Assembly: GCA_004296815.1 (NCBI GenBank)
Contig: SCVT01000489.1
Location: 1-5,579 of the forward strand
From: Reyranella sp.
GTDB lineage: Bacteria > Pseudomonadota > Alphaproteobacteria > Reyranellales > Reyranellaceae
Direction: 5' to 3'
Length of the DNA: 5,579 bases
The translations under genes and the position numbers were made by a program. The notes beneath the pieces are model-generated. The model was given only the letters and a program-made list of their open reading frames with translations. It was not told the DNA's origin and made no database searches. Positions 1 to 5,069 of the stretch are shown here, piece after piece. Every line of letters starts with the position of its first letter. Within the stretch, counting starts at the first letter, position 1.

Positions 1-348
1 GTCCAGTTCAACGGCGAGTCGGTGGCGCCGGCCGCCGCGTCCTGCAGCCATGTCTTCGTGTCCACGGAAAGCGCGCTCTACACGCTGGACGCGACAAGCC
101 TGCAGATCGTGGCCAGCCATTCGTGGCGCGGCGGCGGTCTCTCCTCGCCGGCTATCGCAGCGAACGGCACCGTCTACGCCCTCGCCGGCGGAACGCTGTC
201 GATCTTCCGTGGTCCCCCCGGCCCGCCGCCGACGACCGCCTTCACCTGCACGCGGCCCGGCACAAACCCCACGTCCGGCGGCACGACTGGAGGTCCCGGC
301 GGCGGCCCTGGTGGCGGCCCCGGTAGTGGTGGCGTCGCGCCGCGCTGA
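1..348 (+). CDS. C-terminal part of a PQQ-like beta-propeller protein with Gly/Pro-rich tail (5' end outside window)
   Basis: The frame is open from base 1 and ends at TGA 346-348, giving 115 residues of a longer protein; a GTG at 22 is in frame but there is no reason to start there. Residues about 17-70 contain two short units of the kind seen in PQQ-like or WD-like propeller blades: HVFVSTESALYTLDATSL, then SPAIAANGTVYALAGGTLSIF. In these units a hydrophobic strand is followed by a Y-x-L-D or Y-A-L turn. Such proteins are usually exported and act as binding scaffolds or dehydrogenases. The catalytic or ligand-binding part would lie upstream, so the activity cannot be named. The tail (about residues 70-115) is low complexity: a GPPGPPP stretch, then GPGG repeats. 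Two cysteines, one at residue 15 and one early in the tail, could pair in the periplasm. The propeller assignment is from pattern only; another beta-repeat protein is possible. Confidence 0.6.
   Translation, partial: VQFNGESVAPAAASCSHVFVSTESALYTLDATSLQIVASHSWRGGGLSSPAIAANGTVYALAGGTLSIFRGPPGPPPTTAFTCTRPGTNPTSGGTTGGPGGGPGGGPGSGGVAPR
292..327 (+). repeat. Three 12-base tandem units encoding Gly-Pro-Gly-Gly/Ser
   Basis: Three imperfect 12-base units (292-303, 304-315, 316-327) each encode G-P-G-G or G-P-G-S near the C terminus of the propeller-like protein. They differ mainly at third codon positions. The tract probably forms a flexible tail and is a likely site of repeat-number change between strains. 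Confidence 0.7.
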
Positions 349-350
349 CG

Positions 351-379
351 CGCAACGATGGGCCGCTGCTGCCGTTGCG
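351..379 (+). terminator. Hairpin just after the propeller-like gene (weak terminator candidate)
   Basis: CGCAACG at 351-357 is the exact reverse complement of CGTTGCG at 373-379, giving a 7-bp stem with a 15-base loop that begins two bases after the stop codon. No T-run follows, so it is not a classical intrinsic terminator. It may be an RNA 3'-end structure or chance. Confidence 0.25.
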
Positions 380-414
380 GTGGGTCGACCCGATCCATCC
401 GCCAAGGAGATCAC

Positions 415-525
415 GTGGCCAAGCTGATCGCGATCGTCCTCGTGGGCAGCCTCGCCGTGGCCTGCTCCTACGAGGAAGAGCGCGTCGTGGCGCCGGCCAG
501 CACGCCCCCCGTCACGACGCGCTAG
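415..525 (+). CDS. Very small predicted lipoprotein (36 residues)
   Basis: A GTG start at 415 is preceded by AAGGAG at 404-409 with a 5-base gap, a good ribosome binding site. The product has a short basic start (Lys3), a hydrophobic stretch at residues 4-16 (LIAIVLVGSLAVA) and a cysteine at 17. This resembles a type II signal peptide cut before Cys17 by lipoprotein signal peptidase. The mature peptide would be only about 20 residues: C-S-Y-E-E-E-R, then a Pro/Thr/Ala-rich end. The residue before the -1 Ala is Val and position -3 is Ala, so the lipobox is tolerable but not ideal. The size recalls entericidin-type small lipoproteins, but I see no specific family match. It lies 66 bases after the propeller-like gene and 59 before yidB, on the same strand. 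The function is unknown. The gene is supported mainly by the RBS and the signal-like sequence. Confidence 0.6.
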   Translation: MAKLIAIVLVGSLAVACSYEEERVVAPASTPPVTTR

Positions 526-539
526 TCGCGCCGGCGCAA

Positions 540-583
540 CCTCGATTCCTGCCGCCCGTTGTAGCGGGGATCGAGGAGGCGCA
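540..583 (+). promoter_or_regulatory. yidB 5' leader: SD sequence partly inside a possible hairpin
   Basis: The yidB SD is GAGGAGG at 573-579, five bases before the ATG. CCTCGAT at 540-546 is the exact reverse complement of ATCGAGG at 570-576, so a 7-bp stem would cover the first four bases of the SD. Inside the 23-base loop, CCCG at 555-558 can pair with CGGG at 565-568. If it folds, the structure could reduce yidB translation. Folding was judged by eye only. Confidence 0.35.
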
Positions 584-584
584 G

Positions 585-1112
585 ATGGGCTTGCTGGACA
601 TTCTCGGAGGATCGCGCGGGCGCGGGCCCGCCTCGCCACTGGCCATGGCCCTGCTGGGCCTGCTCGCGTGGAAGGGCATCAAGGGCACAGGCGGCACGTC
701 GCAGAAATCAGCGCCCGCCACGGGCGGCCTCGGCGACCTGTTCGGCAACAGCCCGCTCGGCGGCCTGTTCGGCGGCGCGTCGAGCGAAGCGAAGCCCACC
801 GACGGCACCACGCGCGGCATCATCGGCGCGTTGCTGACCGGCGGGCTGCTAGACCTGGTCAAGCAGTTCCAGGCCGCCGGCAAGGGCCGCACCGCCGAGT
901 CGTGGGTCAACACGGGCACCAACGAGCCCATCACGCCCACCGATCTCTCGAAGGTTCTGACGAACGAGCAAGTCGACTTCCTGACCGAGCGCACCGGCCT
1001 GTCGCGCGACGAGCTGCTGCAGGGCCTCAGCGAGAAGCTGCCGCGGGCGGTCGACGAGCTCACGCCGCAAGGCCGCGTGCCGACGCCCGAGGAGATGAAC
1101 CGCGCCGTCTGA
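585..1112 (+). CDS. yidB: YidB family (DUF937) protein
   Basis: This 175-residue protein starts at ATG 585, five bases after GAGGAGG. The frame is open upstream, but no earlier start has comparable support. Residues about 87-168 match the YidB/DUF937 pattern: a Gly-Leu-rich segment (GALLTGGLLDLVKQFQAAG), then SWVNTGTNEPI at 106-116, LSKVLTNEQVDFLTERTGLS at 121-140, and the SRDELLQGLSEKLP and VDELTPQG stretches at 140-163. The C-terminal region is the predicted helical core of the family. Residues 1-85 carry a hydrophobic patch (about 19-29) and a Gly/Ser-rich low-complexity linker (35-66), which makes it longer than E. coli YidB, about 130 residues. No catalytic role is established for the family. 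I see no signal peptide, so a cytoplasmic location is likely. The preceding small lipoprotein gene is 59 bases away and could be co-transcribed. Confidence 0.92.
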   Translation: MGLLDILGGSRGRGPASPLAMALLGLLAWKGIKGTGGTSQKSAPATGGLGDLFGNSPLGGLFGGASSEAKPTDGTTRGIIGALLTGGLLDLVKQFQAAGKGRTAESWVNTGTNEPITPTDLSKVLTNEQVDFLTERTGLSRDELLQGLSEKLPRAVDELTPQGRVPTPEEMNRAV

Positions 1113-1113
1113 G

Positions 1114-1141
1114 GGCTGCGGCAACTGGCAGCAACGCAGCC
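1114..1141 (+). terminator. Hairpin just after yidB (weak terminator candidate)
   Basis: GGCTGCG at 1114-1120 and CGCAGCC at 1135-1141 form a perfect 7-bp stem with a 14-base loop, starting one base after the yidB stop codon. A T-rich patch (TCCTTGTTG, 1151-1159) follows about ten bases later but is not a proper T-run. It may end or stabilise the yidB transcript. Confidence 0.3.
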
Positions 1142-1213
1142 ACGATCCCGTCCTTGTTGCCGCCGCATTGCGCTGGCGTATGGGGCCCGTTCGCCAACAA
1201 CACGGGACCTCCG

Positions 1214-1570
1214 ATGCGCCGCCTGATGCTCGCCGCCGCCTCCCTCCTCACGCTCGCCGCCTGCTCGGGCCAGGGCTATTCGGTGAACTCGGAGTATGAG
1301 TACCCGCGCCAGGTCGCGCAGACGGGCAAGCTCTACGCCGCGCGCGACGCCTGCCTGAAGCGCAACGTTCAGCCGTTCGTCAACGGCCCGGCCGATCCCG
1401 AGACGGCGGCGCGCATCGTCGCCGCCACCTGCGAGATGGAAACCGCGAAGCTGATCGCCGTCAGCAATCCGAGCGGTGCCGCCGACGTCGCCGAGGCGAT
1501 CCGCAAGGACAGCGAGTTCCGCGCGACCGGCATCCTGCTGCGCGCCCGCGGCGCGCCGCAGACGAACTAG
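1214..1570 (+). CDS. Predicted lipoprotein of unknown function (118 residues)
   Basis: The N terminus is a clear type II signal peptide: MRR, a hydrophobic core (residues 4-14) and the lipobox L-A-A-C with the lipidated cysteine at 17. The mature protein (residues 18-118) is mostly polar and probably helical after residue 35. Cys47 (in DACLKRN) and Cys73 (in AATCEMET) are the only other cysteines and could form a periplasmic disulfide. It would be anchored to the inner or outer membrane; Ser18 at position +2 fits outer-membrane sorting under the classical rule. I do not recognise the family. The start is ATG 1214. The upstream GGGA (1204-1207) is a weak SD, and ATG 1226 (Met5) would also keep the signal peptide. 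The gene is 101 bases after yidB, with a hairpin in the gap, so it may have its own promoter, though I found no convincing one. Its stop codon is nine bases from the stop of the converging Rid gene. Confidence 0.82.
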   Translation: MRRLMLAAASLLTLAACSGQGYSVNSEYEYPRQVAQTGKLYAARDACLKRNVQPFVNGPADPETAARIVAATCEMETAKLIAVSNPSGAADVAEAIRKDSEFRATGILLRARGAPQTN

Positions 1571-1579
1571 GCAACCAGC

Positions 1580-1960
1580 CTACTTGGCGGCGACGATCTC
1601 GATCTCGACGAACATGCCCGGATCGGCGAGGCCCGACACGACGATCAGCGTCGCGGCCGGGAACGGCTCCTTCAGGAACTTGGCGCGGGCTTCGCGGTAG
1701 GGCGCGATGAAGCGCGTGTCGGTGATGAAGCCGGTCGCGCGCACGATGTTGCCGTAGCCCATGCCCGCGCTCTTCAGGATGTTGCCGATGTTCTTCCAGG
1801 TGAGCTCGCACTGCTTGTCGATGCCCGGCGCGAGGCGGCCCTTGGCGTCGTAGCCGACCTGGCCCGCGAGGAAGAGCAGCCGCGCCTCGGGCGGCACCTC
1901 GACGCCGAGACTGTACTTGCCGGTGAGCGCGACGGACTTTGGATTGTGGAACTTGGCCAA
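1580..1960 (-). CDS. Rid superfamily (YjgF/YER057c/UK114) protein, distal copy, lacking the RidA arginine
   Basis: The 126-residue product is normal length for the family. Rid proteins are small cytosolic trimers; true RidA hydrolyses reactive enamines and imines such as 2-aminoacrylate. Visible family features are Tyr16, the GQVG turn (33-36), WKNIGNILKSAGMGYGNIV (55-73), and the C-terminal LADPGMFVEIEIVA with Glu119 and Glu121. In E. coli RidA the motif F-P-A-R-S carries the substrate-binding Arg105; here it reads F-P-A-A-T (100-104), so the arginine is replaced by Ala103. Subgroups without this arginine are not expected to be standard imine deaminases, so the substrate is unknown. I chose a TTG start at 1960. 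It lies five bases after GGAGG (minus strand, 1970-1966), and it aligns with the ATG of the paralogue at 3648. The nearby ATG (1973-1971) is out of frame. The gene follows the MFS gene by 59 bases. The two Rid proteins match at about 77 of 128 aligned positions by hand. Confidence 0.93.
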   Translation of the reverse strand: MAKFHNPKSVALTGKYSLGVEVPPEARLLFLAGQVGYDAKGRLAPGIDKQCELTWKNIGNILKSAGMGYGNIVRATGFITDTRFIAPYREARAKFLKEPFPAATLIVVSGLADPGMFVEIEIVAAK

Positions 1961-2017
1961 GCGAACCTCCCATTGATCGAGGAGGCGCACGCTTCCAGTC
2001 GTCGGGCTGCGATGCAA
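1961..2017 (-). promoter_or_regulatory. 5' leader of distal Rid gene, similar to the proximal Rid leader
   Basis: Read on the minus strand, the leader contains CGTGCGCCTCCT (1991-1980), then ATGGGAG (1973-1967), whose GGAG serves as the SD. The proximal Rid leader has both elements in the same order. A CTTG lies at nearly the same distance upstream of both CGTGCG elements (starting at 2018 here), so the similarity seems to reach the MFS stop codon. TTGCAT (2017-2012) is a poor -35 match, so a promoter here is only possible. The distal copy may be expressed separately from the MFS gene. Confidence 0.35.
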
Positions 2018-2019
2018 GC

Positions 2020-3234
2020 CTATTTGTCGTCGTGTGCCGCCGGCACGAGTGCCCACGCAGCGACCGCGGCGAGCACCGAGGCGAGGGCGGCCACGGCGAA
2101 GGCGAGCGGCGCGGAGTGCGCCACGAGGATGCCGCCCAGCGCCGAGCCCAGCGGCAGGCCCGACATGTTGAAGCTCATGGAAACGGCGAGCACGCGGCCG
2201 AGCCAGGCCGGGTCGGTGCGGCGCTGCCGCAGCGACAGCACGCCGACATCGACCGGCCCCTCGAAGAAGCCCACCAGGACCAGGCCGACGGCGAGGCCCA
2301 TGAGGCCGAAGCTCGCACTGACCGGCCAGATCGCGACGGCGGTGGCGAGCGCGCCGAGCGCGATGAACTGCCGCTCGCGACCGATCGTGCGGAGATGACC
2401 CGCCCAGAGGGCGCCGAGGCCGCCGGCGAGACCCGCCGCGGCCCACATGCCGCCGACGACGGAGTCGGCGAACGCGCCGGCGCCGAGGTCGCGCACCACG
2501 ACCACCGGCACGGCGACCACCAGCACGCCCCAACTGACCTGGAACAGCGCATAGGAGATGGCGAGATTTCGCAGCGACACGTGACGCACGACGTAGAGGA
2601 CGCCCGCCAGCGCGTCGCCGGCCAGCGTTCCCACGGCCGCCACCGCCGACGTCGACGTGCGACGCACGAGCGGCACGAAGCTGAGGCTCGCCGCCGCATA
2701 GAGCACCACGATCGTCAGCAACGTGGCCTGCGCACCCGCGAAGCCGAACAGCACGCCCGTCACGGCGGGTCCCGCGACGTTGATCAGGGCGTAGGTGCTG
2801 GTGTCGAGGGCGTTGGCGAGATCCAGCGCCTCCTTCGGGACGAGGCGCGGAATGAGGACGCGGACACCGGCCGTGCCGAGCGGGCTGGTGAGCGAATAGA
2901 GCGCCACGAGCCCCAGGACCAGCGGCGCCGTCACCAGGCCGGCGATGTCGACGGCGGCGAGTGCCAACAGCAGGGCCGCACTCGCCGCCATGTCCACGAC
3001 GATCGCCTTGGCGGCGCCCATCCGGTCGAGCAGCGCGCCCGCCAGTGGACTGACCACGAGGCCGGGCGCCATCGACGCGAAGGCGACCCAGCCGGCGAGC
3101 ACCGGCGAGTCGAAGCGCTCCAGCACGTAGAGCACGATGGCCAGCACGAACATGCGGCCGGCCAGGCGCGACAGGCATGCCGCCAGGAACAGCTCGGGCA
3201 TGCCCGGGAGGCGCAGCAGTCCCCGATAGGTCAA
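2020..3234 (-). CDS. Major facilitator superfamily (MFS) transporter, MFS_3/EntS-like
   Basis: The product has 404 residues, typical for a 12-helix MFS protein. It is very rich in Ala/Leu/Val/Gly, with hydrophobic segments spread along its whole length (for example about 26-38, 45-66, 79-96, 100-120, 147-166, 170-190, 224-245, 257-279, 291-310, 311-327, 353-372 and 375-397). The loop between helices 2 and 3 has the MFS motif-A signature G-A-L-L-D-R-M-G (66-73). Residues 128-143 (IPRLVPKEALDLANAL) are typical of the MFS_3 group, which includes the enterobactin exporter EntS. Proton-driven drug or metabolite efflux is the likely role; the substrate is not evident. The start is TTG 3234, seven bases after GGAG (minus strand, 3245-3242). 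The next in-frame ATG (3201) has no SD and would remove the first 11 residues. The gene begins 27 bases after the proximal Rid gene ends, so co-transcription is likely, and it is followed by the second Rid gene. Confidence 0.93.
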   Translation of the reverse strand: MTYRGLLRLPGMPELFLAACLSRLAGRMFVLAIVLYVLERFDSPVLAGWVAFASMAPGLVVSPLAGALLDRMGAAKAIVVDMAASAALLLALAAVDIAGLVTAPLVLGLVALYSLTSPLGTAGVRVLIPRLVPKEALDLANALDTSTYALINVAGPAVTGVLFGFAGAQATLLTIVVLYAAASLSFVPLVRRTSTSAVAAVGTLAGDALAGVLYVVRHVSLRNLAISYALFQVSWGVLVVAVPVVVVRDLGAGAFADSVVGGMWAAAGLAGGLGALWAGHLRTIGRERQFIALGALATAVAIWPVSASFGLMGLAVGLVLVGFFEGPVDVGVLSLRQRRTDPAWLGRVLAVSMSFNMSGLPLGSALGGILVAHSAPLAFAVAALASVLAAVAAWALVPAAHDDK

Positions 3235-3261
3235 AGCCCCTCTCCCGACAGAGGCCGCCGC

Positions 3262-3648
3262 CTACTTCGCTGCGACCACCTCGACCTCGACGAACATGTT
3301 CGGATCCGCGAGGCCCGCGACCACCAGCAGGGTCGAGGCGGGATAGGGCGCGTCCTTGATGAACTGGTCGCGCACCGTGCGATAGGGCCCGATGTAGCGG
3401 CTGTCGGTCAGAAAGACCGTCACCTTCACGATGTCCTTGTAGCCCATGCCGGCCGACTTCAGGACCTGGGCGATGTTCTTCCAGACCTGCGCCGCCTGCT
3501 TCTCGAAGGTGGGCTGCAGCTTGCCCCTGGAGTCGGTGCCGACCTGGCCCGAGACGTGAAGGATGCGCGCGCCCGGCGGAATCTCGGCGCCGAGGCTGTA
3601 CTTGCCGGCCACCGGGACCGCGGGGGGATTGTGGAACTTGATCGCCAT
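3262..3648 (-). CDS. Rid superfamily (YjgF/YER057c/UK114) protein, proximal copy, lacking the RidA arginine
   Basis: This 128-residue paralogue of the 1580-1960 product is first in the leftward operon. Conserved features are Tyr17, S-G-Q-V-G (33-37), WKNIAQVLKSAGMGYKDIV (56-74), TVFLTDSRYIGPYR (77-90) and LADPNMFVEVEVVAAK (113-128), with the two family glutamates at 121 and 123. At the RidA Arg105 position the motif is Y-P-A-S-T (102-106), so Ser105 replaces the arginine. The protein therefore probably belongs to an arginine-less Rid subgroup whose reaction is not established. The start is ATG 3648, with AAGG four bases and GGAG eight bases upstream. An in-frame ATG at 3663 would add five residues, but it has no SD. 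It also forms part of the ATGGGAG block conserved in the distal copy's leader, where that ATG is out of frame. The start codon is 47 bases from the divergent trmFO start. Confidence 0.94.
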   Translation of the reverse strand: MAIKFHNPPAVPVAGKYSLGAEIPPGARILHVSGQVGTDSRGKLQPTFEKQAAQVWKNIAQVLKSAGMGYKDIVKVTVFLTDSRYIGPYRTVRDQFIKDAPYPASTLLVVAGLADPNMFVEVEVVAAK

Positions 3649-3705
3649 AAGGCCTTCTCCCATGTAAGGAGGCGCACGGTTTCAGGTCGGAGAGCATGAC
3701 GTCAA
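3649..3705 (-). promoter_or_regulatory. Divergent leader and putative promoter between proximal Rid gene and trmFO
   Basis: Only 47 bases (3649-3695) separate the two divergent start codons. On the minus strand, TTGACG (3705-3700) matches the -35 consensus at five of six positions and lies inside the first codons of trmFO. The region 17 bases further on (AAACCG) is a poor -10, so the promoter is tentative. The leader then carries CGTGCGCCTCCT-like sequence (3678-3667) and ATGGGAG (3663-3657), as in the distal copy. For trmFO the nearest SD-like sequence is GGAG at 3689-3692, only three bases before the ATG. A trmFO promoter would have to lie within or very near the Rid coding region. Confidence 0.35.
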
Positions 3706-5069
3706 GCGCCAAGCCCGTTCACATCGTCGGCGGCGGCCTCGCGGGCAGCGAGGCGGCATGGCAGCTCGCCTCGGCGGGCGTGCCGGTGGTACTGCACGAG
3801 ATGCGGCCGGTGCGCGGGACCGAGGCACACGTCACGGAGTCGCTCGCCGAACTGGTCTGCTCCAACTCGTTCCGCTCCGACGATGCCGCGAACAATGCCG
3901 TCGGCGTGATCCACGAGGAGATGCGCCGCGCGGGCTCGCTGATCATGCGCGCGGCCGACACGCACAAGCTGCCGGCCGGCGGCGCGCTGGCGGTCGACCG
4001 CCACGGCTTCTCGGCGGCCGTTCAGGAAGCGCTGCTCGCCCATCCGCTGGTGACGCTCGAGCGCGGCGAGGTCGCAGGCCTGCCGCCCGAGGACTGGGAC
4101 AGCGTCATCGTCGCCACCGGCCCCCTCACCTCGCCGGCGCTGGCCGAGGCGATCGGCAAGCTCACGGGCGAGGAGTCGCTCGCCTTCTTCGACGCCATCG
4201 CGCCAATCGTGCACCACGAGAGCATCGACCAGTCGATCGCCTGGAAGCAGTCGCGCTACGACAAGGGCGGCCCTGGTAGCGAAGCGGGCGGCGACGGCGC
4301 CGACTACTACAACTGCCCGATGGACAAGCCGCAGTATGAGGCGTTCGTCGCGGCCCTGCTGTCGGGCGACAAGATGGAGTTCAAGGAGTGGGAGGCGAGC
4401 ACGCCCTACTTCCAGGGCTGCCAGCCGATCGAGGTGATCGCGTCGACGGGACCGCAGAGCCTGCGCTTCGGACCGATGAAGCCCGTGGGCCTGCGCGATC
4501 CGCGCACCGGCCACCGGCCATGGGCTGTCGTTCAGCTCCGCCAGGACAATGCACTCGGCACGCTCTGGAACATCGTGGGCTTCCAGACCAAGCTGAAGCA
4601 CGGCGAGCAGACGCGCATCTTCCGCACGATCCCAGGCCTGCAGAACGCCGAGTTCGCGCGGCTGGGCGGGCTGCACCGCAACACCTTCCTGAACAGCCCG
4701 CGCCTGCTCGACGGCACGCTGCGCCTGAAGGCGCTGCCGCGGCTGCGCTTCGCGGGCCAGATCACGGGCTGCGAGGGCTATGTCGAGAGCGCGGCGGTCG
4801 GCCTGATGACCGGGCGCTTCGCGGCGGCCGAGCGGCTGGGCCTCGCGACAAGCGCGCCGCCGCCCACCACGGCGATGGGCGCGCTGCTGGGCCACATCAC
4901 CGGCGGCGCCGATGCGACCACCTTCCAGCCGATGAACATCAATTTCGGCCTGTTCCCGCCCATCGAGGGCGCGTTCAAGGGCAAGGAGCGCAAGCAGGCC
5001 CTCGCTGCGCGGGCGCTCCAGGATTTCGACACCTGGTTGGGACGTCATCATGCGCCTCTTGCAGCCTGA
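3696..5069 (+). CDS. trmFO: Methylenetetrahydrofolate--tRNA-(uracil-5-)-methyltransferase TrmFO
   Basis: TrmFO makes 5-methyluridine at position 54 of the tRNA T-loop, taking carbon from 5,10-methylenetetrahydrofolate and using FAD with NAD(P)H (EC 2.1.1.74). It acts in the cytosol. The 457-residue product starts with the FAD-binding dinucleotide fold [18 protein letters not shown] (8-25), followed by VVLHEMRP (31-38). The motif [19 protein letters not shown] (52-70) contains Cys55, and [10 protein letters not shown] (238-247) contains Cys242; these correspond to the two functional cysteines known from Bacillus TrmFO (Cys53 and Cys226). Further family blocks are [11 protein letters not shown] (256-266), [15 protein letters not shown] (291-305), [20 protein letters not shown] (309-328) and [19 protein letters not shown] (352-370). 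The length fits the family and nothing appears broken. No in-frame start lies between 3660 and ATG 3696, and the N terminus matches family norms. It diverges from the Rid-MFS operon and overlaps the next gene by 20 bases. Confidence 0.97.
   Translation: MTSSAKPVHIVGGGLAGSEAAWQLASAGVPVVLHEMRPVRGTEAHVTESLAELVCSNSFRSDDAANNAVGVIHEEMRRAGSLIMRAADTHKLPAGGALAVDRHGFSAAVQEALLAHPLVTLERGEVAGLPPEDWDSVIVATGPLTSPALAEAIGKLTGEESLAFFDAIAPIVHHESIDQSIAWKQSRYDKGGPGSEAGGDGADYYNCPMDKPQYEAFVAALLSGDKMEFKEWEASTPYFQGCQPIEVIASTGPQSLRFGPMKPVGLRDPRTGHRPWAVVQLRQDNALGTLWNIVGFQTKLKHGEQTRIFRTIPGLQNAEFARLGGLHRNTFLNSPRLLDGTLRLKALPRLRFAGQITGCEGYVESAAVGLMTGRFAAAERLGLATSAPPPTTAMGALLGHITGGADATTFQPMNINFGLFPPIEGAFKGKERKQALAARALQDFDTWLGRHHAPLAA

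Noticed and set aside
382..391. Perfect 10-base palindrome GGGTCGACCC upstream of the small lipoprotein
   Set aside because: It does not extend, has no second copy nearby, and short palindromes of this kind are common in GC-rich DNA.
1154..1184. Promoter-like TTGTTG (1154-1159) with TATGGG (1179-1184) before the 118-residue lipoprotein
   Set aside because: Each hexamer matches the consensus at only about three positions and the spacing of 19 bases is poor.
3661..3663. Upstream ATG as start of the proximal Rid protein
   Set aside because: It would add only five residues and has no SD. It lies in the ATGGGAG block whose GGAG serves as SD, and the matching ATG in the distal copy is out of frame.
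1939..3699. Long open frame on the plus strand (586 codons) opposite the Rid-MFS-Rid genes
   Set aside because: The translation is dominated by Arg, Glu, His, Gln and Asp without any fold-like pattern, as expected for the antisense of GC-rich genes. The minus strand encodes three recognisable proteins here.
1580..3712. 710-codon minus-strand frame that ends in the distal Rid protein, suggesting a giant fusion
   Set aside because: Only the last 126 codons match a protein family. The rest is an out-of-frame reading of the proximal Rid and MFS genes, and a good SD sits directly before TTG 1960.
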